NCBI GenBank assembly: GCA_017399175.1
Contig: JAFQEE010000018.1
Location: 1 to 64,000 of the forward strand
Source: Clostridia bacterium
Lineage (GTDB): Bacteria; Bacillota; Clostridia; Oscillospirales; Acutalibacteraceae
Reading direction: 5' to 3'
DNA length: 64,000 bases
Numbering within the stretch: the first letter of the stretch is position 1; every line of letters starts with the position of its first letter. The notes below the pieces were generated by a model. It did not search any database. It had not been told where the DNA came from and was given only the letters and a program-made list of their open reading frames with translations. Shown piece by piece: positions 18,932 through 28,635 of the stretch. Both the position numbers and the translations under genes were made by a program.

Positions 18932-19843
18932 TTACAATTTGTTTCTATAATTATACTTATTAAGCACTTGCTTCTTTCTTTTTGTTGTTACCTCGGTATA
19001 GATTTCTGTTGTCGCAACACTACTGTGTCCTAGAATTTCTTGAACAGAACGTAAGTCTGCTCCGTTTGCAAGAAGATTTGTAGCAAATGTATGCCGCAAG
19101 TAGTGCGGTGTTGACTTTCCGTTAATTCCACAAGCTCTTTTTGCAGAGTTATAGATGTATTCAATACCGTGTATGCTCAGTTGTTCACCAAAGCGGTTTA
19201 CGAATATCTTATCTGTATTTGTTGGTTTGCTTTTGCGAATTTTCAGCCACCGGGTAAGATTGTTCCAAGTGTCGTTACAGGATATGTAGATAAGCCTTTG
19301 TTTTCGTCCTTTCCCGTGAATGAGAATTGTTCGTTCAGAGTGGATAATATCTCCAAGAGATATATTTGAAGCCTCGGCTATTCTTATGCCGGTACTAATA
19401 AGTACATCAATCAAAGCAAGGTTACGATAATTTTTCCACAAATCAAAAGAGCTTGTTGTTTTTTCGGCACAACTAGTAAGATAAGTGAGCAATTTTGAGG
19501 TTTCTTTTACTGCCAAAGTCTTTGGGAGCCGTCTCTCCTTTTTATAGCGAAAGTGATGATTCTGATAGTAGTTTACATCGGTGTAACCTTGCTCATATAG
19601 AAAACCGAAAAACATTTTTAGGGTAATTAACTTTCGGCAAATTGTGTTATCTTTGAGTTCTCGCTCTTTGGATAACACTTGCACATATTTCAGGATAACC
19701 GTTTCGTCAAGCTCATTGTATTGCAGAAATGTCTGAAAATCATTCAGGTCCGAACGGTACGCCGTTATCGTTTTGTCGGATAAATTTTTTGTTGATTGGA
19801 TGACTTGTATAAATTCATCACTTGCTGTTTTTATACTTTTCAT
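18932..19843 (-). CDS. Tyrosine recombinase / integrase, XerC/D-like
   Basis: The 303-aa protein has an N-terminal SAM-like core-binding domain (about 1-95) and a catalytic domain. Active-site residues are visible: Arg in 'STGIRIAEASN', Lys in 'HGKGRKQR', 'HYLRHTFATNLL' (His-x-x-Arg), His in 'LGHSSVATTEIY' and the nucleophile Tyr of that segment. Length is standard. It should cut and join short att-like sites and is probably the recombinase of the adjoining element or cassette. No excisionase is seen. Nearby 25-bp repeats are possible targets, unproven. Confidence 0.9.
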   Translation of the reverse strand: MKSIKTASDEFIQVIQSTKNLSDKTITAYRSDLNDFQTFLQYNELDETVILKYVQVLSKERELKDNTICRKLITLKMFFGFLYEQGYTDVNYYQNHHFRYKKERRLPKTLAVKETSKLLTYLTSCAEKTTSSFDLWKNYRNLALIDVLISTGIRIAEASNISLGDIIHSERTILIHGKGRKQRLIYISCNDTWNNLTRWLKIRKSKPTNTDKIFVNRFGEQLSIHGIEYIYNSAKRACGINGKSTPHYLRHTFATNLLANGADLRSVQEILGHSSVATTEIYTEVTTKRKKQVLNKYNYRNKL

Positions 19844-19978
19844 TTGATCACTCCTCGAAATTTTGAAAATGTGTTCGCAAAATCATTTTAACAGAATTTC
19901 GGGGAGAATTATATAAACCTACAATAACTATAAATTATTATAAGAAAGTAATTGGTAAAAAAGAAGGGGCGTTTTGCT

Positions 19979-21001
19979 ATGATAACTATCAGTAAATTCA
20001 AAGAAAAATTTCAACAATTAAAGGGTAAAACTATTGCCATTGTTTATATTTTTGAAAATGATAATGAAGCTGGATTTAATCACTTTTTTATTTGGAAGGG
20101 GCAAGTTTTAACCCGTTGGATAAATGCTGTTTACGAAATCGGTTGTATTCCGTTGATTCTTGATGTTCGAGAATTTGTGAACAAAGCAATGAACAAAACA
20201 TTGCCACATATTGATTATGTATTAAACTTAAACTCCGGCACAACTAAACTCTCATCAATGGCATTAGTGCCCTCAACATGTAGTTCAATTGATGTTCCTT
20301 GTATACCTTGCAACGCAGTTGCAATTGTTACAGGAGAAGATAAGCGTTTGTCAAACTATATCGCTAATTCAATAGGCTTGAATGTACCTCAAGAATTAGA
20401 TGAAAACTGCAATAAAGACAAGCTTTTTCGTCCAATTAATCTTGGCAATAGCGTTGGCGTAAGCAAAGAAAAAAGCAATGATTTTGCAGATGGAATTTGG
20501 CAGGAGTTTATACCAGGTTACGATATTACTACACCTATTGTATTCAATCCACTTTCTGAACAAATGGAATTTTTACCAACAATAATGTTTTTGCCCAACA
20601 GCCAGGATAATAATTGGTTTTATGGAGAAAAAGAAAAACTCTCAAGAAGCGGATACACAATGAAGCCAGTAATTATTGATGATGACATAAAAAAACGATA
20701 TCTCGCTTTAATGGAATCGTTATCAATAAAAACATTTTGTCGAATTGATGCTAGAGTATATTCATCAAAAAACGGCTATTATCACAATCCGGATAACAAT
20801 AAAGTGATTTGTAAAGATAATTACTTTGTTGAGATTAATGTAATGCCGACAATTAGAGAAAATAATAGTTTCTTGTTTTCGTATAATTCCGTTGATGAAA
20901 CAAATTCCTTATACTTATATATTAAAACACTTGATGAAATAATTGCCGAACCTAATATTAATAATTTTTTATTGACGAGCTCTCTACTTTCTTTATATTA
21001 A
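19979..21001 (+). CDS. ATP-grasp ligase, D-Ala-D-Ala ligase-like
   Basis: The 340-aa protein shows the ATP-grasp layout of D-alanine-D-alanine ligases: 'VTGEDKRLSNYIANSIGL', the nucleotide-binding 'RPINLGNSVGVSK', 'WQEFIPGYDITTPIV', then the metal site 'CRIDARVY' and 'YFVEINVMPTI'. The substrate is unknown. ATG 19979 with AAGGGG upstream is preferred over TTG 19952. It points at, and overlaps by four bases with, the TPR-like gene on the other strand. Cell-wall ligase activity is unlikely for a lone accessory copy; a peptide or amino-acid ligase role is equally possible. Confidence 0.75.
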   Translation: MITISKFKEKFQQLKGKTIAIVYIFENDNEAGFNHFFIWKGQVLTRWINAVYEIGCIPLILDVREFVNKAMNKTLPHIDYVLNLNSGTTKLSSMALVPSTCSSIDVPCIPCNAVAIVTGEDKRLSNYIANSIGLNVPQELDENCNKDKLFRPINLGNSVGVSKEKSNDFADGIWQEFIPGYDITTPIVFNPLSEQMEFLPTIMFLPNSQDNNWFYGEKEKLSRSGYTMKPVIIDDDIKKRYLALMESLSIKTFCRIDARVYSSKNGYYHNPDNNKVICKDNYFVEINVMPTIRENNSFLFSYNSVDETNSLYLYIKTLDEIIAEPNINNFLLTSSLLSLY

Positions 21002-22683
21002 AACCACATACTGAAAGAACACGGGTTATATCCGGTGCGTTTAATAAAATCACTTCTAATACCTTTCGCAGGGATGACTTCTTTAGGAATATGAATTTGA
21101 TTATACATATTTAATTTGCTATATTTTTCATCTAATATTCCCATTTGTAACAGTAATTGCCCTGACCCCAATGGGTTAGTATTTAAGGAGTTTTGTATTA
21201 ACTTAGTTACAGGAAAACGATTTAGTAACTCGATTCCAAAATCAACATTTTGATTCAAAGCAACAGCTATAATATTCAATGCATATCTTGCTGATAAAAA
21301 AGGCAGATTTAATAACTCGGTATTGTTCAGAATTTTTTCTAAAGTTCTTAATAACTCTCGCTCTTCAATTTTGCAATGGTAACAAGCTTGAGAAACTAAT
21401 TTGTTGCTCAATATTGCGGCATTTTGTATGCAGCGTTCAGGTCGAAAAGCAAATTTTACAGCCTCATCAAAGGCTATTATTGCTTCCTCATAGTGCCCTT
21501 TTGTCAATAATGATGCTCCCGTATTATTATGAATATGTGATAGACCCACTAATCCTGGTACTTTATCATTTGCTTCATTTTGCAAGTCTAAAAAATCTTT
21601 AATAGAAATATCATCGGTGTCAAATTGTCTGACAATTTTATTATTTAAACAACAAACCGCATGATCTATCATTTCGTTATCAGTAAAAATTTTGTATGCG
21701 GTGTCCATTAACTGCATCTTTTCAATTAATGAAAATTGATTAAGAAAATTTGCATTACGATAAACATGTGCAAGTAATATGTCACTATCAAGCTCTTTAG
21801 CTATAAAAAGTGCATCTTGCATATCATTATAACCGCCATCGTTACAAAATACTCTGAATAATTTCAGCATACACTCGAATGCCCTTAATAATTTGTAATT
21901 GTCACCCGAGGATGCGTAAGTATTTTGTATGTTTTCAATTACCATATTCAAATCTTTTCTTATTAGAGTTTTGTCATTATATAAAAGATTTGAACGAATC
22001 CTTAAAATATCAGGCCCATAAGTTCTTACTATTGAATTCTCTGCCCAGTCTTCATTATAAATCACATTAGCACTTGTTCTGGAACATGTACTTAAGCAAC
22101 TTCTGGAAAAAGCATCAAGGAATTCATCTGGATTATCCGCACCGCAATTTATAATTCTATAAACTTCATTTTTCTTCTCATTGTAAATCAAATTCAAATT
22201 AGTGTTATGTGGGCATCCTGAAAGTAATTTTTTTGCATATTCTAAATTTTCATCTTTGAGAATTACTATTATTCTTGGTCTAACAATATCTTTATTTAAA
22301 GAAATTAACTGATTAATATATTTGGGCATAAGCTCTCCCTCTTCCAATATAATGGGGTCAAGATGCTTTTCTTCACTAGCCTGATGCTCAAGTGTACCGA
22401 ATAATTTACTGAAGGAGGCAATGAGTTTTGGAATTATCAAATAACTTTTTTTATCAAAACAGTCTGCGATTAATTCGGCAATATTAGGAATACCTGCTCC
22501 AATAGAAAACATTATTTCAGCTATTGCTGACAAAATTTTTTCATTTGTATTTATATAGTGCTTAGTTCCTTTGAATTGTCGAAAATAATCAGCACAATTA
22601 CGATTAGCAAAACTTTTAGTTACTATATGAATTGTAATATTATTATCAATATATTTAAAGATATTATTAACATCCATTGTCAT
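20998..22683 (-). CDS. Helical-repeat (TPR-like) protein of unknown function
   Basis: The 561-aa protein looks alpha-helical. TPR-like units occur near 380-420 ('GASLLTKGHYEEAIIAF'), and a small hydrophobic stretch lies near 65-95. It ends in 'GYNPCSFSMWF', an odd cysteine- and aromatic-rich C-terminus after an otherwise plain helical body. It ends tail-to-tail with the ATP-grasp gene, sharing the bases TTAA for both stops. I do not recognise a family. Its pairing with a ligase suggests that one modifies or is regulated by the other, which is inference. Confidence 0.6.
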   Translation of the reverse strand: MTMDVNNIFKYIDNNITIHIVTKSFANRNCADYFRQFKGTKHYINTNEKILSAIAEIMFSIGAGIPNIAELIADCFDKKSYLIIPKLIASFSKLFGTLEHQASEEKHLDPIILEEGELMPKYINQLISLNKDIVRPRIIVILKDENLEYAKKLLSGCPHNTNLNLIYNEKKNEVYRIINCGADNPDEFLDAFSRSCLSTCSRTSANVIYNEDWAENSIVRTYGPDILRIRSNLLYNDKTLIRKDLNMVIENIQNTYASSGDNYKLLRAFECMLKLFRVFCNDGGYNDMQDALFIAKELDSDILLAHVYRNANFLNQFSLIEKMQLMDTAYKIFTDNEMIDHAVCCLNNKIVRQFDTDDISIKDFLDLQNEANDKVPGLVGLSHIHNNTGASLLTKGHYEEAIIAFDEAVKFAFRPERCIQNAAILSNKLVSQACYHCKIEERELLRTLEKILNNTELLNLPFLSARYALNIIAVALNQNVDFGIELLNRFPVTKLIQNSLNTNPLGSGQLLLQMGILDEKYSKLNMYNQIHIPKEVIPAKGIRSDFIKRTGYNPCSFSMWF

Positions 22684-22779
22684 TATTTGAATTCCTTCCT
22701 ATGCACTATCAATTTGTAGCATTCTCTTACAATAATTTATAGTTATTGTAAGCAACTTTTTCAAAGTGAAGGAACGATA

Positions 22780-23322
22780 TTACAATTGGATATAAAAGAA
22801 TTAATTGAAGACGGATTAGAATTTGAAGCGGTCTCGACCAATCAAAAATGCAAAACTAACCTAACATGAAAAGTCAGAGAAATAAAAAAAGATACACTTT
22901 CTGATGAAGTAATGTCAAGTTTCCTAAATGGTGAATATAAAACATATCTAACAATTGATGAGATTCTTCTGTACCGTACATACGGCAGAGGTGCAGGTTG
23001 GAATGGCGGTTATGCATCAACTTAGTTCGCAGAATCAAGAATTGATGTAAAAATAAGACTTGCATTAAAACCTGAATAGCTAAATACCAGACTTGTAGAA
23101 GAAAAAATACTTGTACCGATTGGTACAGAAATTAATGTAGGCATAGTTGCACCTGTTCCACTTAATACAGGAACCATATTGGCAGGTGGAGCAGAGCAGG
23201 TTTTATTGCCAAGAAATTGGCCAGAAGATTGGATAATAGGTTATAGAGAAGTCACATCAAAGCCGTTAATGAATTATCCTAAATTTTTCCGACACCACCA
23301 AAAGATAATCGAGAATAAGTAA
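22780..23322 (+). pseudogene. Decayed C-terminal fragment with three in-frame stops
   Basis: One frame reads about 180 residues to TAA 23320-23322, including 'LTIDEILLYRTYGRGAGWNG' and 'GTEINVGIVAPVPLNTGT'. It is broken by TGA 22867, TAG 23023 and TAG 23077. No frameshift is needed to read it. No start codon with a ribosome site is seen, so it looks like the tail of a longer gene, perhaps the toxin tip of a secreted polymorphic toxin. The family is not recognised. Confidence 0.6.
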
Positions 23323-23355
23323 AACAAAGTATTATTTAAAAATGAGGTGCACATT

Positions 23356-24276
23356 ATGAAAAAATTTATTACACTTCTTCTTTGCTTGGTTTTCGTGCTT
23401 ACTCCCCTTTCAGTTTTTGCAACTGACTGAGAAACTGTAGTTGATAACTCAACACCGTGGTTCATGGTAACAAGTTATAAATTAGAAAGTGACAGCATTA
23501 CTCCCGATCCAAAAACAAATCTGCAAATCACGTTCAAAAATCACAGTTCAACGAAAGTTCTTTATAACATAAAGCTTACATTATCTGACCCAAATGGTGA
23601 AATTCTCACAACAGGAATGCCCACAAAATATGTAAAAGTTGTTTCTGCAGGTTACACATATACTTGGAATGTTGAAGTTATGGCTATAAATACTGCATCT
23701 ACCGCCAGTCTGCATTTTATCAACATCAAATTGAAGTGTGCAGTTACAAATTGTGCTTTTGCCTATGTTCATAAGTTCAACTACAACTGTTTGTGTGTTG
23801 CCCTGAACAACCTTTTTAGGCAAAATTGCACCATTATAGCATAACTTAACAGGATGATGGACATTTACTCTTACTGTATCATTTGAAGAATATGAACTGC
23901 AATTCTTATCTTCGTATTCAGCAGAAACCTGTAAATCGTGTTGACCGGTAGTACTTATATCGGTAATATTGAACCTGAAACAAGCAGTACAGGTAATGTA
24001 AATCTTCGTATTGATGATGACGCTTTAGGCGAGGTCAAAGGTAAAATCACCATAAAATATGAAGACGATTACGGTGAAAAGTATGAAGAAACCGTTGATG
24101 TTTCAACTGCAATTGAATAAAAAGTTGAACAACTTTCAACCGATGATGACGAAAATGAATAGAAAAATCCATTGTGGTGGTTATTCATACTTATCGGACT
24201 TGTAGTCGGTGGTGCATTGGGCTTAGGTATCCTTGATTCATCAACAACAAAAAGCAAAGAAAAGAAGACGTTTTAA
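23356..24276 (+). pseudogene. Secreted CARDB/NEW3-like membrane-anchored protein, inverted inside and interrupted by stops
   Basis: A good start (GAGGTG then ATG 23356) encodes a signal peptide. The frame has TGA 23428, TAA 24118 and TAG 24160, and ends with a C-terminal transmembrane helix ('WWLFILIGLVVGGALGLGI'). Between 23705 and 23945 the code lies on the minus strand ('GNTQTVVVELMNIGKSTI'). Flipping that segment at the 6-bp repeats CTACCG (23699-23704) and CGGTAG (23946-23951) restores one continuous frame, '...INTAST|GQHDLQVSAEYE' and 'DKMQTGG|STYIGNIEPE'. The intact protein would be about 306 residues. Similar proteins accompany ABC exporters. Confidence 0.8.
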
Positions 24277-24300
24277 GATTATAATTTCATACAAGAGTAA

Positions 24301-24340
24301 CTCCCCCGGCTTAGCCACGTGTGGCTAAGGACAGTTTAAG
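24301..24340 (+). repeat. Solo right end of an IS200/IS605-type element
   Basis: A hairpin CTTAGCCAC/GTGGCTAAG (24310-24329) is followed by GGACAGTTTA. The 15-mer GCTAAGGACAGTTTA (24324-24338) is identical to the right end of the intact IS200-type element (minus strand of 42654-42668). No transposase is attached, so this is a leftover end. Confidence 0.6.
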
Positions 24341-24348
24341 TGAAATAT

Positions 24349-24385
24349 ACGGTGTAGTCAGTTACGGCTACACCGTGTTTTCATT
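24349..24385. terminator. Hairpin after the serine recombinase gene
   Basis: ACGGTGTAG (24349-24357) pairs perfectly with CTACACCGT (24368-24376). A T-rich stretch follows on the plus strand (GTTTTCATTTTT) and a weaker one on the minus strand. It lies just beyond the recombinase stop. Confidence 0.65.
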
Positions 24386-24386
24386 T

Positions 24387-26096
24387 TTACGAAGCTTTTT
24401 TGGCGTAAGCTTTCATTTCTTCTTTTGTCTTTTCTAACATTTCAGCATCAGGGAATTGTATCACACCAACACCCACAAAGTGTATTTTTATAGGAACATG
24501 CTTTTTCCCGTCTTCACCTATAACTCTGTCAAAAATCTCAATTTTCTCAATGAGCTTATTAACAATAGAAGGTGTCAGTTCCTTCAAATCAGTACACTGA
24601 CGGATGTTAGCAAGAAAGTTTCTGACATCAATGTTTTCTTGCTGTGCGGTATTGATAAGCATTTCTGCATCCTCAACCTTTTGTATTAAATCTTTTTGCT
24701 CTTTTTCATAGTTGGTAAGCATACGTTTATAACGGTCATCAGGCAGCTTGCCAAGAACATTTTGTTCAAACACCGCCTCAATGAGTTTATCTAACTCCTG
24801 TATGCGCTTCTTGTTTTTCTCAAGCTCATACTTTGCTTCTTTGAGGTTGTTTGCGATGCTCAATCTGTGTTCCTTTGCAAACAAGTAAAGAAATACAGGC
24901 TCATATTCCGTAATATATTCTGCCGCTTCTCGGATGGTTTTCAACACCATTTTCTCTAACACTACATTTCTGATATAGTGAATGGAGCAACTGCCTCTGT
25001 TTTCCTTATAAGCAGAACAACGGAAGAATTCCTGATTTTCGTTTATGCTTTTTGCTGCACAGAAATATAATCTTGAGCCACAATCTCCACAGTAAACCAA
25101 TCCTGAAAATATGCTCTCTCTACCCGTTGCAGTATTTCTGCGACGGTGTTTCTTTATTTCTTGAACTCGCTCCCAAGTATCTATATCAATAATCGGTTCT
25201 TGAGTATTTGGAATAACAACCCAATCATCTTCTGCAAAAGACACTCTTTTGTGAACCTTGTAACTGACTGTACTTGATTTGAAATTAACTGTACAACCGG
25301 TATATTGTAAGTTGTTGAGTATTTTTTCAACGCTGTTTTCTGACCAACGGTATGAAGTGGTAATCGGATTTCTCGTCTTCCTTCCTATTGCACTGTAATA
25401 TGCAGTTGGAGTTAAGATTTCTTCACGCTCAAATCTGCGTGCGATTTTTGTAACGCCTAAACCTTCAAGAGCCAACTTATAAATATATCTGACTACTTCA
25501 GCGGCAGGTTCATCAATTATCCACTGTTTAGGATTTTCTTCATCCTTTTTATAACCAAAAGCAACTGTAGGAGAAACCCTTTCTCCGTTGTCGGACTTGG
25601 ATTTCCAAACCTGACGCACTTTCTTACTGGTCTGTGAAGCATACCACTCGTTAAACAAGTTGTGGAAGGGCATCATTTCTGTACCCTTACCGCTTATTGT
25701 TTCAACATTCTCCTGAATGGATATAAAGTTAACACCTAAAGACGGATAAAGCACCTGAGTATAGTGGTCAAACAATATATGCTCACGACCGAAACGGGAT
25801 AAATCCTTTACAATAACTGTACCGATTTCACCTGTTTCTATCATTCGCTCCATACGCTGAAAGTCAGGTCTGTCAAAGGTTGTGCCTGATATACCGTCAT
25901 CAACAAAGAACATTGTATTCTTGTATCCATGCTTCGTGGCATAGTCTGCAAGAATACGCTTCTGATTAGTAATACTGTTGGATTCCGAATCCTTGTTCTC
26001 TTTGTCCTTGTCTTTATCCTTTATATCATCAACAGACAAACGACAGTATAATGCGGTTATTTTTTCATTGATATTTTTCTCGGCTTTCTTTGCCAT
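24387..26096 (-). CDS. Large serine recombinase (site-specific integrase)
   Basis: The 569-aa protein has a resolvase catalytic domain (about 12-165) with the serine in 'YCRLSVDD' and the conserved 'KDLSRFGREHILF'. A recombinase domain, a zinc ribbon ('GLVYCGDCGSRLYFC' plus a further Cys pair) and a coiled-coil arm (about 390-450) follow. This is the Tn4451/TndX style of integrase that inserts and excises mobilisable elements. ATG 26096 (MAKKAEKN) has AGGAG upstream and is preferred to the longer frame to 26165. It is the last gene of the mobV-parB-orf-int row. Confidence 0.92.
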   Translation of the reverse strand: MAKKAEKNINEKITALYCRLSVDDIKDKDKDKENKDSESNSITNQKRILADYATKHGYKNTMFFVDDGISGTTFDRPDFQRMERMIETGEIGTVIVKDLSRFGREHILFDHYTQVLYPSLGVNFISIQENVETISGKGTEMMPFHNLFNEWYASQTSKKVRQVWKSKSDNGERVSPTVAFGYKKDEENPKQWIIDEPAAEVVRYIYKLALEGLGVTKIARRFEREEILTPTAYYSAIGRKTRNPITTSYRWSENSVEKILNNLQYTGCTVNFKSSTVSYKVHKRVSFAEDDWVVIPNTQEPIIDIDTWERVQEIKKHRRRNTATGRESIFSGLVYCGDCGSRLYFCAAKSINENQEFFRCSAYKENRGSCSIHYIRNVVLEKMVLKTIREAAEYITEYEPVFLYLFAKEHRLSIANNLKEAKYELEKNKKRIQELDKLIEAVFEQNVLGKLPDDRYKRMLTNYEKEQKDLIQKVEDAEMLINTAQQENIDVRNFLANIRQCTDLKELTPSIVNKLIEKIEIFDRVIGEDGKKHVPIKIHFVGVGVIQFPDAEMLEKTKEEMKAYAKKAS

Positions 26097-26182
26097 AATT
26101 ATAACTCCTTTCCGGCAGCCGAGCATTGCATTAGGTATTTCCATTTTACAATGCCCGACTGCCATTTTTCAAATGTGCGGTT

Positions 26183-26455
26183 TTATGACATCTGTTCCGA
26201 CAGTATAATTTCTTTAAACTGCTGTAACAACGATTTATTTAACTTGCCGTCAAACACACCCGTCACATCATAAACAATGCCGTGAATCTGTTCTGAAACT
26301 TTGATTTCATCGGGAACAGTGTGCAACTCTTCTGTTTGCATTATTTCGTCAGGCTTTGGAATTACATACTCCATAAAATCAACGGGAATATTATCATCTA
26401 TTCTGCCCGAACCTTTTCTCGAAACAAGCTTAGGGGCTATTGAAAGTTTCTTCAT
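26183..26455 (-). CDS. Small mobile-element protein of unknown function
   Basis: About 90 residues, acidic in the middle and ending 'LQQFKEIILSEQMS'. It overlaps or abuts the parB stop, with possible starts GTG 26464, ATG 26461 and ATG 26455. The last has the best spacing from GAGGTG. It sits between parB and the serine recombinase, as small accessory proteins do in clostridial mobilisable elements. No domain recognised. Confidence 0.55.
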   Translation of the reverse strand: MKKLSIAPKLVSRKGSGRIDDNIPVDFMEYVIPKPDEIMQTEELHTVPDEIKVSEQIHGIVYDVTGVFDGKLNKSLLQQFKEIILSEQMS

Positions 26456-26460
26456 CCGCA

Positions 26461-27384
26461 TCACCTCGCATCCCTATCACGGTTTCTCTGTCGCTGAAGG
26501 TATTTGTGATAATATTCCAAAGCTTTTAAGATGTGCTCTTCTTTCTGTTGTTTGGTATAATTTTTACCGAAGAACTTATTGATACGTTCTTCAGGAATTT
26601 TAATAGCTTCTGCCTGATTAGGTTTTGGTGCTGTTAAAATTGCTAATACCGTATCAGCATTAAGCTGATTCTGTTCAGATAGCTTTCGCATTTTCTGGGC
26701 CTGGGCAAGTGAGGGAGTTACCTCATCACTCTCATAGGTTTCAAAAATCATTATCTGTTCTTCGGGAGTAAGATATGAAAGCTCAACCGCAGGTCGCATT
26801 GCGATTCTGCCTTCATCCACAAGATTAAGAAGCGATTTTTCGAGATTAGTCAGACGGATATACCTCTTGATTTGGGTTGCACTGTCTTCACTGTCCTTTG
26901 AGATTTTTTCTGCAGAACTCAACTTTGGACCCACCGGGTCCGAAGTTAAATCTGTGCGTTTGCCCTGCTTTTTAAGGGTGTCCATTTTCATCTTGTATGC
27001 GAAGGCTTTTTCAGAGGGAAGAATGTGCTCTCGGTGCAGATTACTGTCAACGAGAATGATGTCTGCTTCTTCTTTGCTTATGTCCAAGACAACAACCGGC
27101 ACCTCTGTCATTTCAAGCCTTGTTGCTGCAAGGTATCTTCTGTGACCTGATACGATTTCAAACACATTCGCCTTATCATCCTTTCGCACCATAAGAGGCT
27201 GAATAATACCGTTTTCACGGATACTGTCTTCCAACGGCTTCATATCCTCCTCACGGCATTTGTAGGGATTTTTGAAATTCGGAACAATTTTGTTTACATC
27301 CATACTTACAATTTCTGTGGTTGCGGGTTTGTTTTCTTTTGCTTTTTCAAATAACTCTTCAATAAATTTTTCTTCGTTATTCAT
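26461..27384 (-). CDS. ParB/Spo0J-family protein of a mobile element
   Basis: The 307-aa protein has the ParB N-terminal CTP-binding domain: 'LEDSIRENGIIQPLMVRK', 'EIVSGHRRYLAATRL' and 'NLHREHILPSEKAFAYK'. A central helix-turn-helix-like region follows. No parA partner is present, as is usual for solitary ParB proteins of integrative elements, where it may aid maintenance or regulation. It starts 4 bases after the mobV stop with AGAGGTAA upstream. Confidence 0.88.
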   Translation of the reverse strand: MNNEEKFIEELFEKAKENKPATTEIVSMDVNKIVPNFKNPYKCREEDMKPLEDSIRENGIIQPLMVRKDDKANVFEIVSGHRRYLAATRLEMTEVPVVVLDISKEEADIILVDSNLHREHILPSEKAFAYKMKMDTLKKQGKRTDLTSDPVGPKLSSAEKISKDSEDSATQIKRYIRLTNLEKSLLNLVDEGRIAMRPAVELSYLTPEEQIMIFETYESDEVTPSLAQAQKMRKLSEQNQLNADTVLAILTAPKPNQAEAIKIPEERINKFFGKNYTKQQKEEHILKALEYYHKYLQRQRNRDRDAR

Positions 27385-27388
27385 TTAA

Positions 27389-28588
27389 TTACCTCTCTTT
27401 TTTGATTTCTATAAATTTGTTTGGTTTCTCTTTTCGGACAGTTTTCAGCACATCCGATATAAATGCTTTTACTTTTTCAGGCATCAGTCTCAACGCCTCA
27501 AGATACGGAGCACAGACTTGTTCAAGCTCATGCAGTCTTTTACTCAATCTGTTTATACTGCTTTGCAGCTCCCAATTTCTTTTTCGGAGCCTTTCATTTT
27601 CACTCTCAAGGTCATAAATCTTACTTCTTGCCGCAACGGACTGCTTCGCCATATTACTCAGGTCATTGAAATCTTCACTCGAAATTGTTACCTTGCCCGT
27701 AAGTGTTTTCTTACCCATACTGTCAATTTCAAGGAATGTTTTATTCACAGTTTGAATTTCATCGTATTTGATTTCTTCTTTTTCAACCTGACTTTTGATT
27801 TTCTCAAGTCGTTTCTTATCCTGCTGTATCTCATATTGCAAACAAGACAGATGCTCAGCCGTACTGCCTTTTTCACCACGGAGAAAATCATTAAAACCGG
27901 CTCTTTGCATATGATTGAAGAAATCATCCTGCAAGATACTGTATGAGGGAATCAGCACAGGCTTACCTTTTTCGTTGAATATGGAATTACCGTTTTCATC
28001 TACCGCCTGAGGTGACTTCCACTTTTTTGAATGGCTTATCTGATTGACGGTTTCTTTAACAGTACCTACAAGTGATTTGTCCTTGCACCGCTTTGTCCAC
28101 AGAATCTGTTTCTCAACAACAGGCAGAGCAACAAGGTGCATATGATAGTGATACACAGGTTTCCCGTACTGTTCTGTGAGAGCCACATTAAGTTCATCAG
28201 CGTGCATAACAGCAGAGATGATATTCTGTTCACCGTAAAGATTAACTGCGAAACGATAGGCTTCTTCATAAAACTCTTTGGCATACTCATAACCGCCGTG
28301 AGTTTCAAAGTAGTCTGTGTTGACATCAAATATCATTTCATCAAAGACCTTTGCATCAGCTTTCAGACCTCGCATACAGACTCTCTTCTCGGAAATGAGC
28401 TTATTCAGTTGTTCGTTGTAGGTCAGTTCACCGCAATCCCTGAAATGCACATTCATATCACACCGAGCCATATCAACATTCATATTTGCGTAAGACTCAT
28501 TCTTTCTCTCGTTGTGCCTTTCACATTTACCGATTGAGCTTTGTGTGTGAGTGACAACTCTCGCTACACTGTAATTTTTCTTTGACAT
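27389..28588 (-). CDS. mobV: MobV-family relaxase (Pre/Mob)
   Basis: The 399-aa protein carries MobV motifs: 'SSIGKCERHNERKN' near the N-terminus, and the active-site stretch 'SAVMHADELNVALTEQYGK' followed by 'VYHYHMHLVALPV'. The C-terminal part is a coiled coil (about 240-365). MobV relaxases nick a pMV158-like oriT, and a close match lies 50-85 bases upstream. A strong AAAGGAGGT precedes ATG 28588. With parB and the serine recombinase it makes a compact mobilisable element needing a helper for DNA transfer. Confidence 0.9.
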   Translation of the reverse strand: MSKKNYSVARVVTHTQSSIGKCERHNERKNESYANMNVDMARCDMNVHFRDCGELTYNEQLNKLISEKRVCMRGLKADAKVFDEMIFDVNTDYFETHGGYEYAKEFYEEAYRFAVNLYGEQNIISAVMHADELNVALTEQYGKPVYHYHMHLVALPVVEKQILWTKRCKDKSLVGTVKETVNQISHSKKWKSPQAVDENGNSIFNEKGKPVLIPSYSILQDDFFNHMQRAGFNDFLRGEKGSTAEHLSCLQYEIQQDKKRLEKIKSQVEKEEIKYDEIQTVNKTFLEIDSMGKKTLTGKVTISSEDFNDLSNMAKQSVAARSKIYDLESENERLRKRNWELQSSINRLSKRLHELEQVCAPYLEALRLMPEKVKAFISDVLKTVRKEKPNKFIEIKKER

Positions 28589-28635
28589 AGGTTTTACCTC
28601 CTTTCTGCATTACTGCTTTATTTGTTCCGCACTTT

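Noticed and set aside
23464..23844. 126-aa ORF as a gene of its own
   Set aside because: It is the left part of the decayed secreted gene reading into the inverted segment; its C-terminal third is antisense to real code.
22780..24276. Stop codons read as amino acids (altered genetic code or suppression)
   Set aside because: All three stop codons occur inside the frames, while intact genes in the window use TAA, TAG and TGA as normal ends and TGG for tryptophan. Simple decay explains the stops better.
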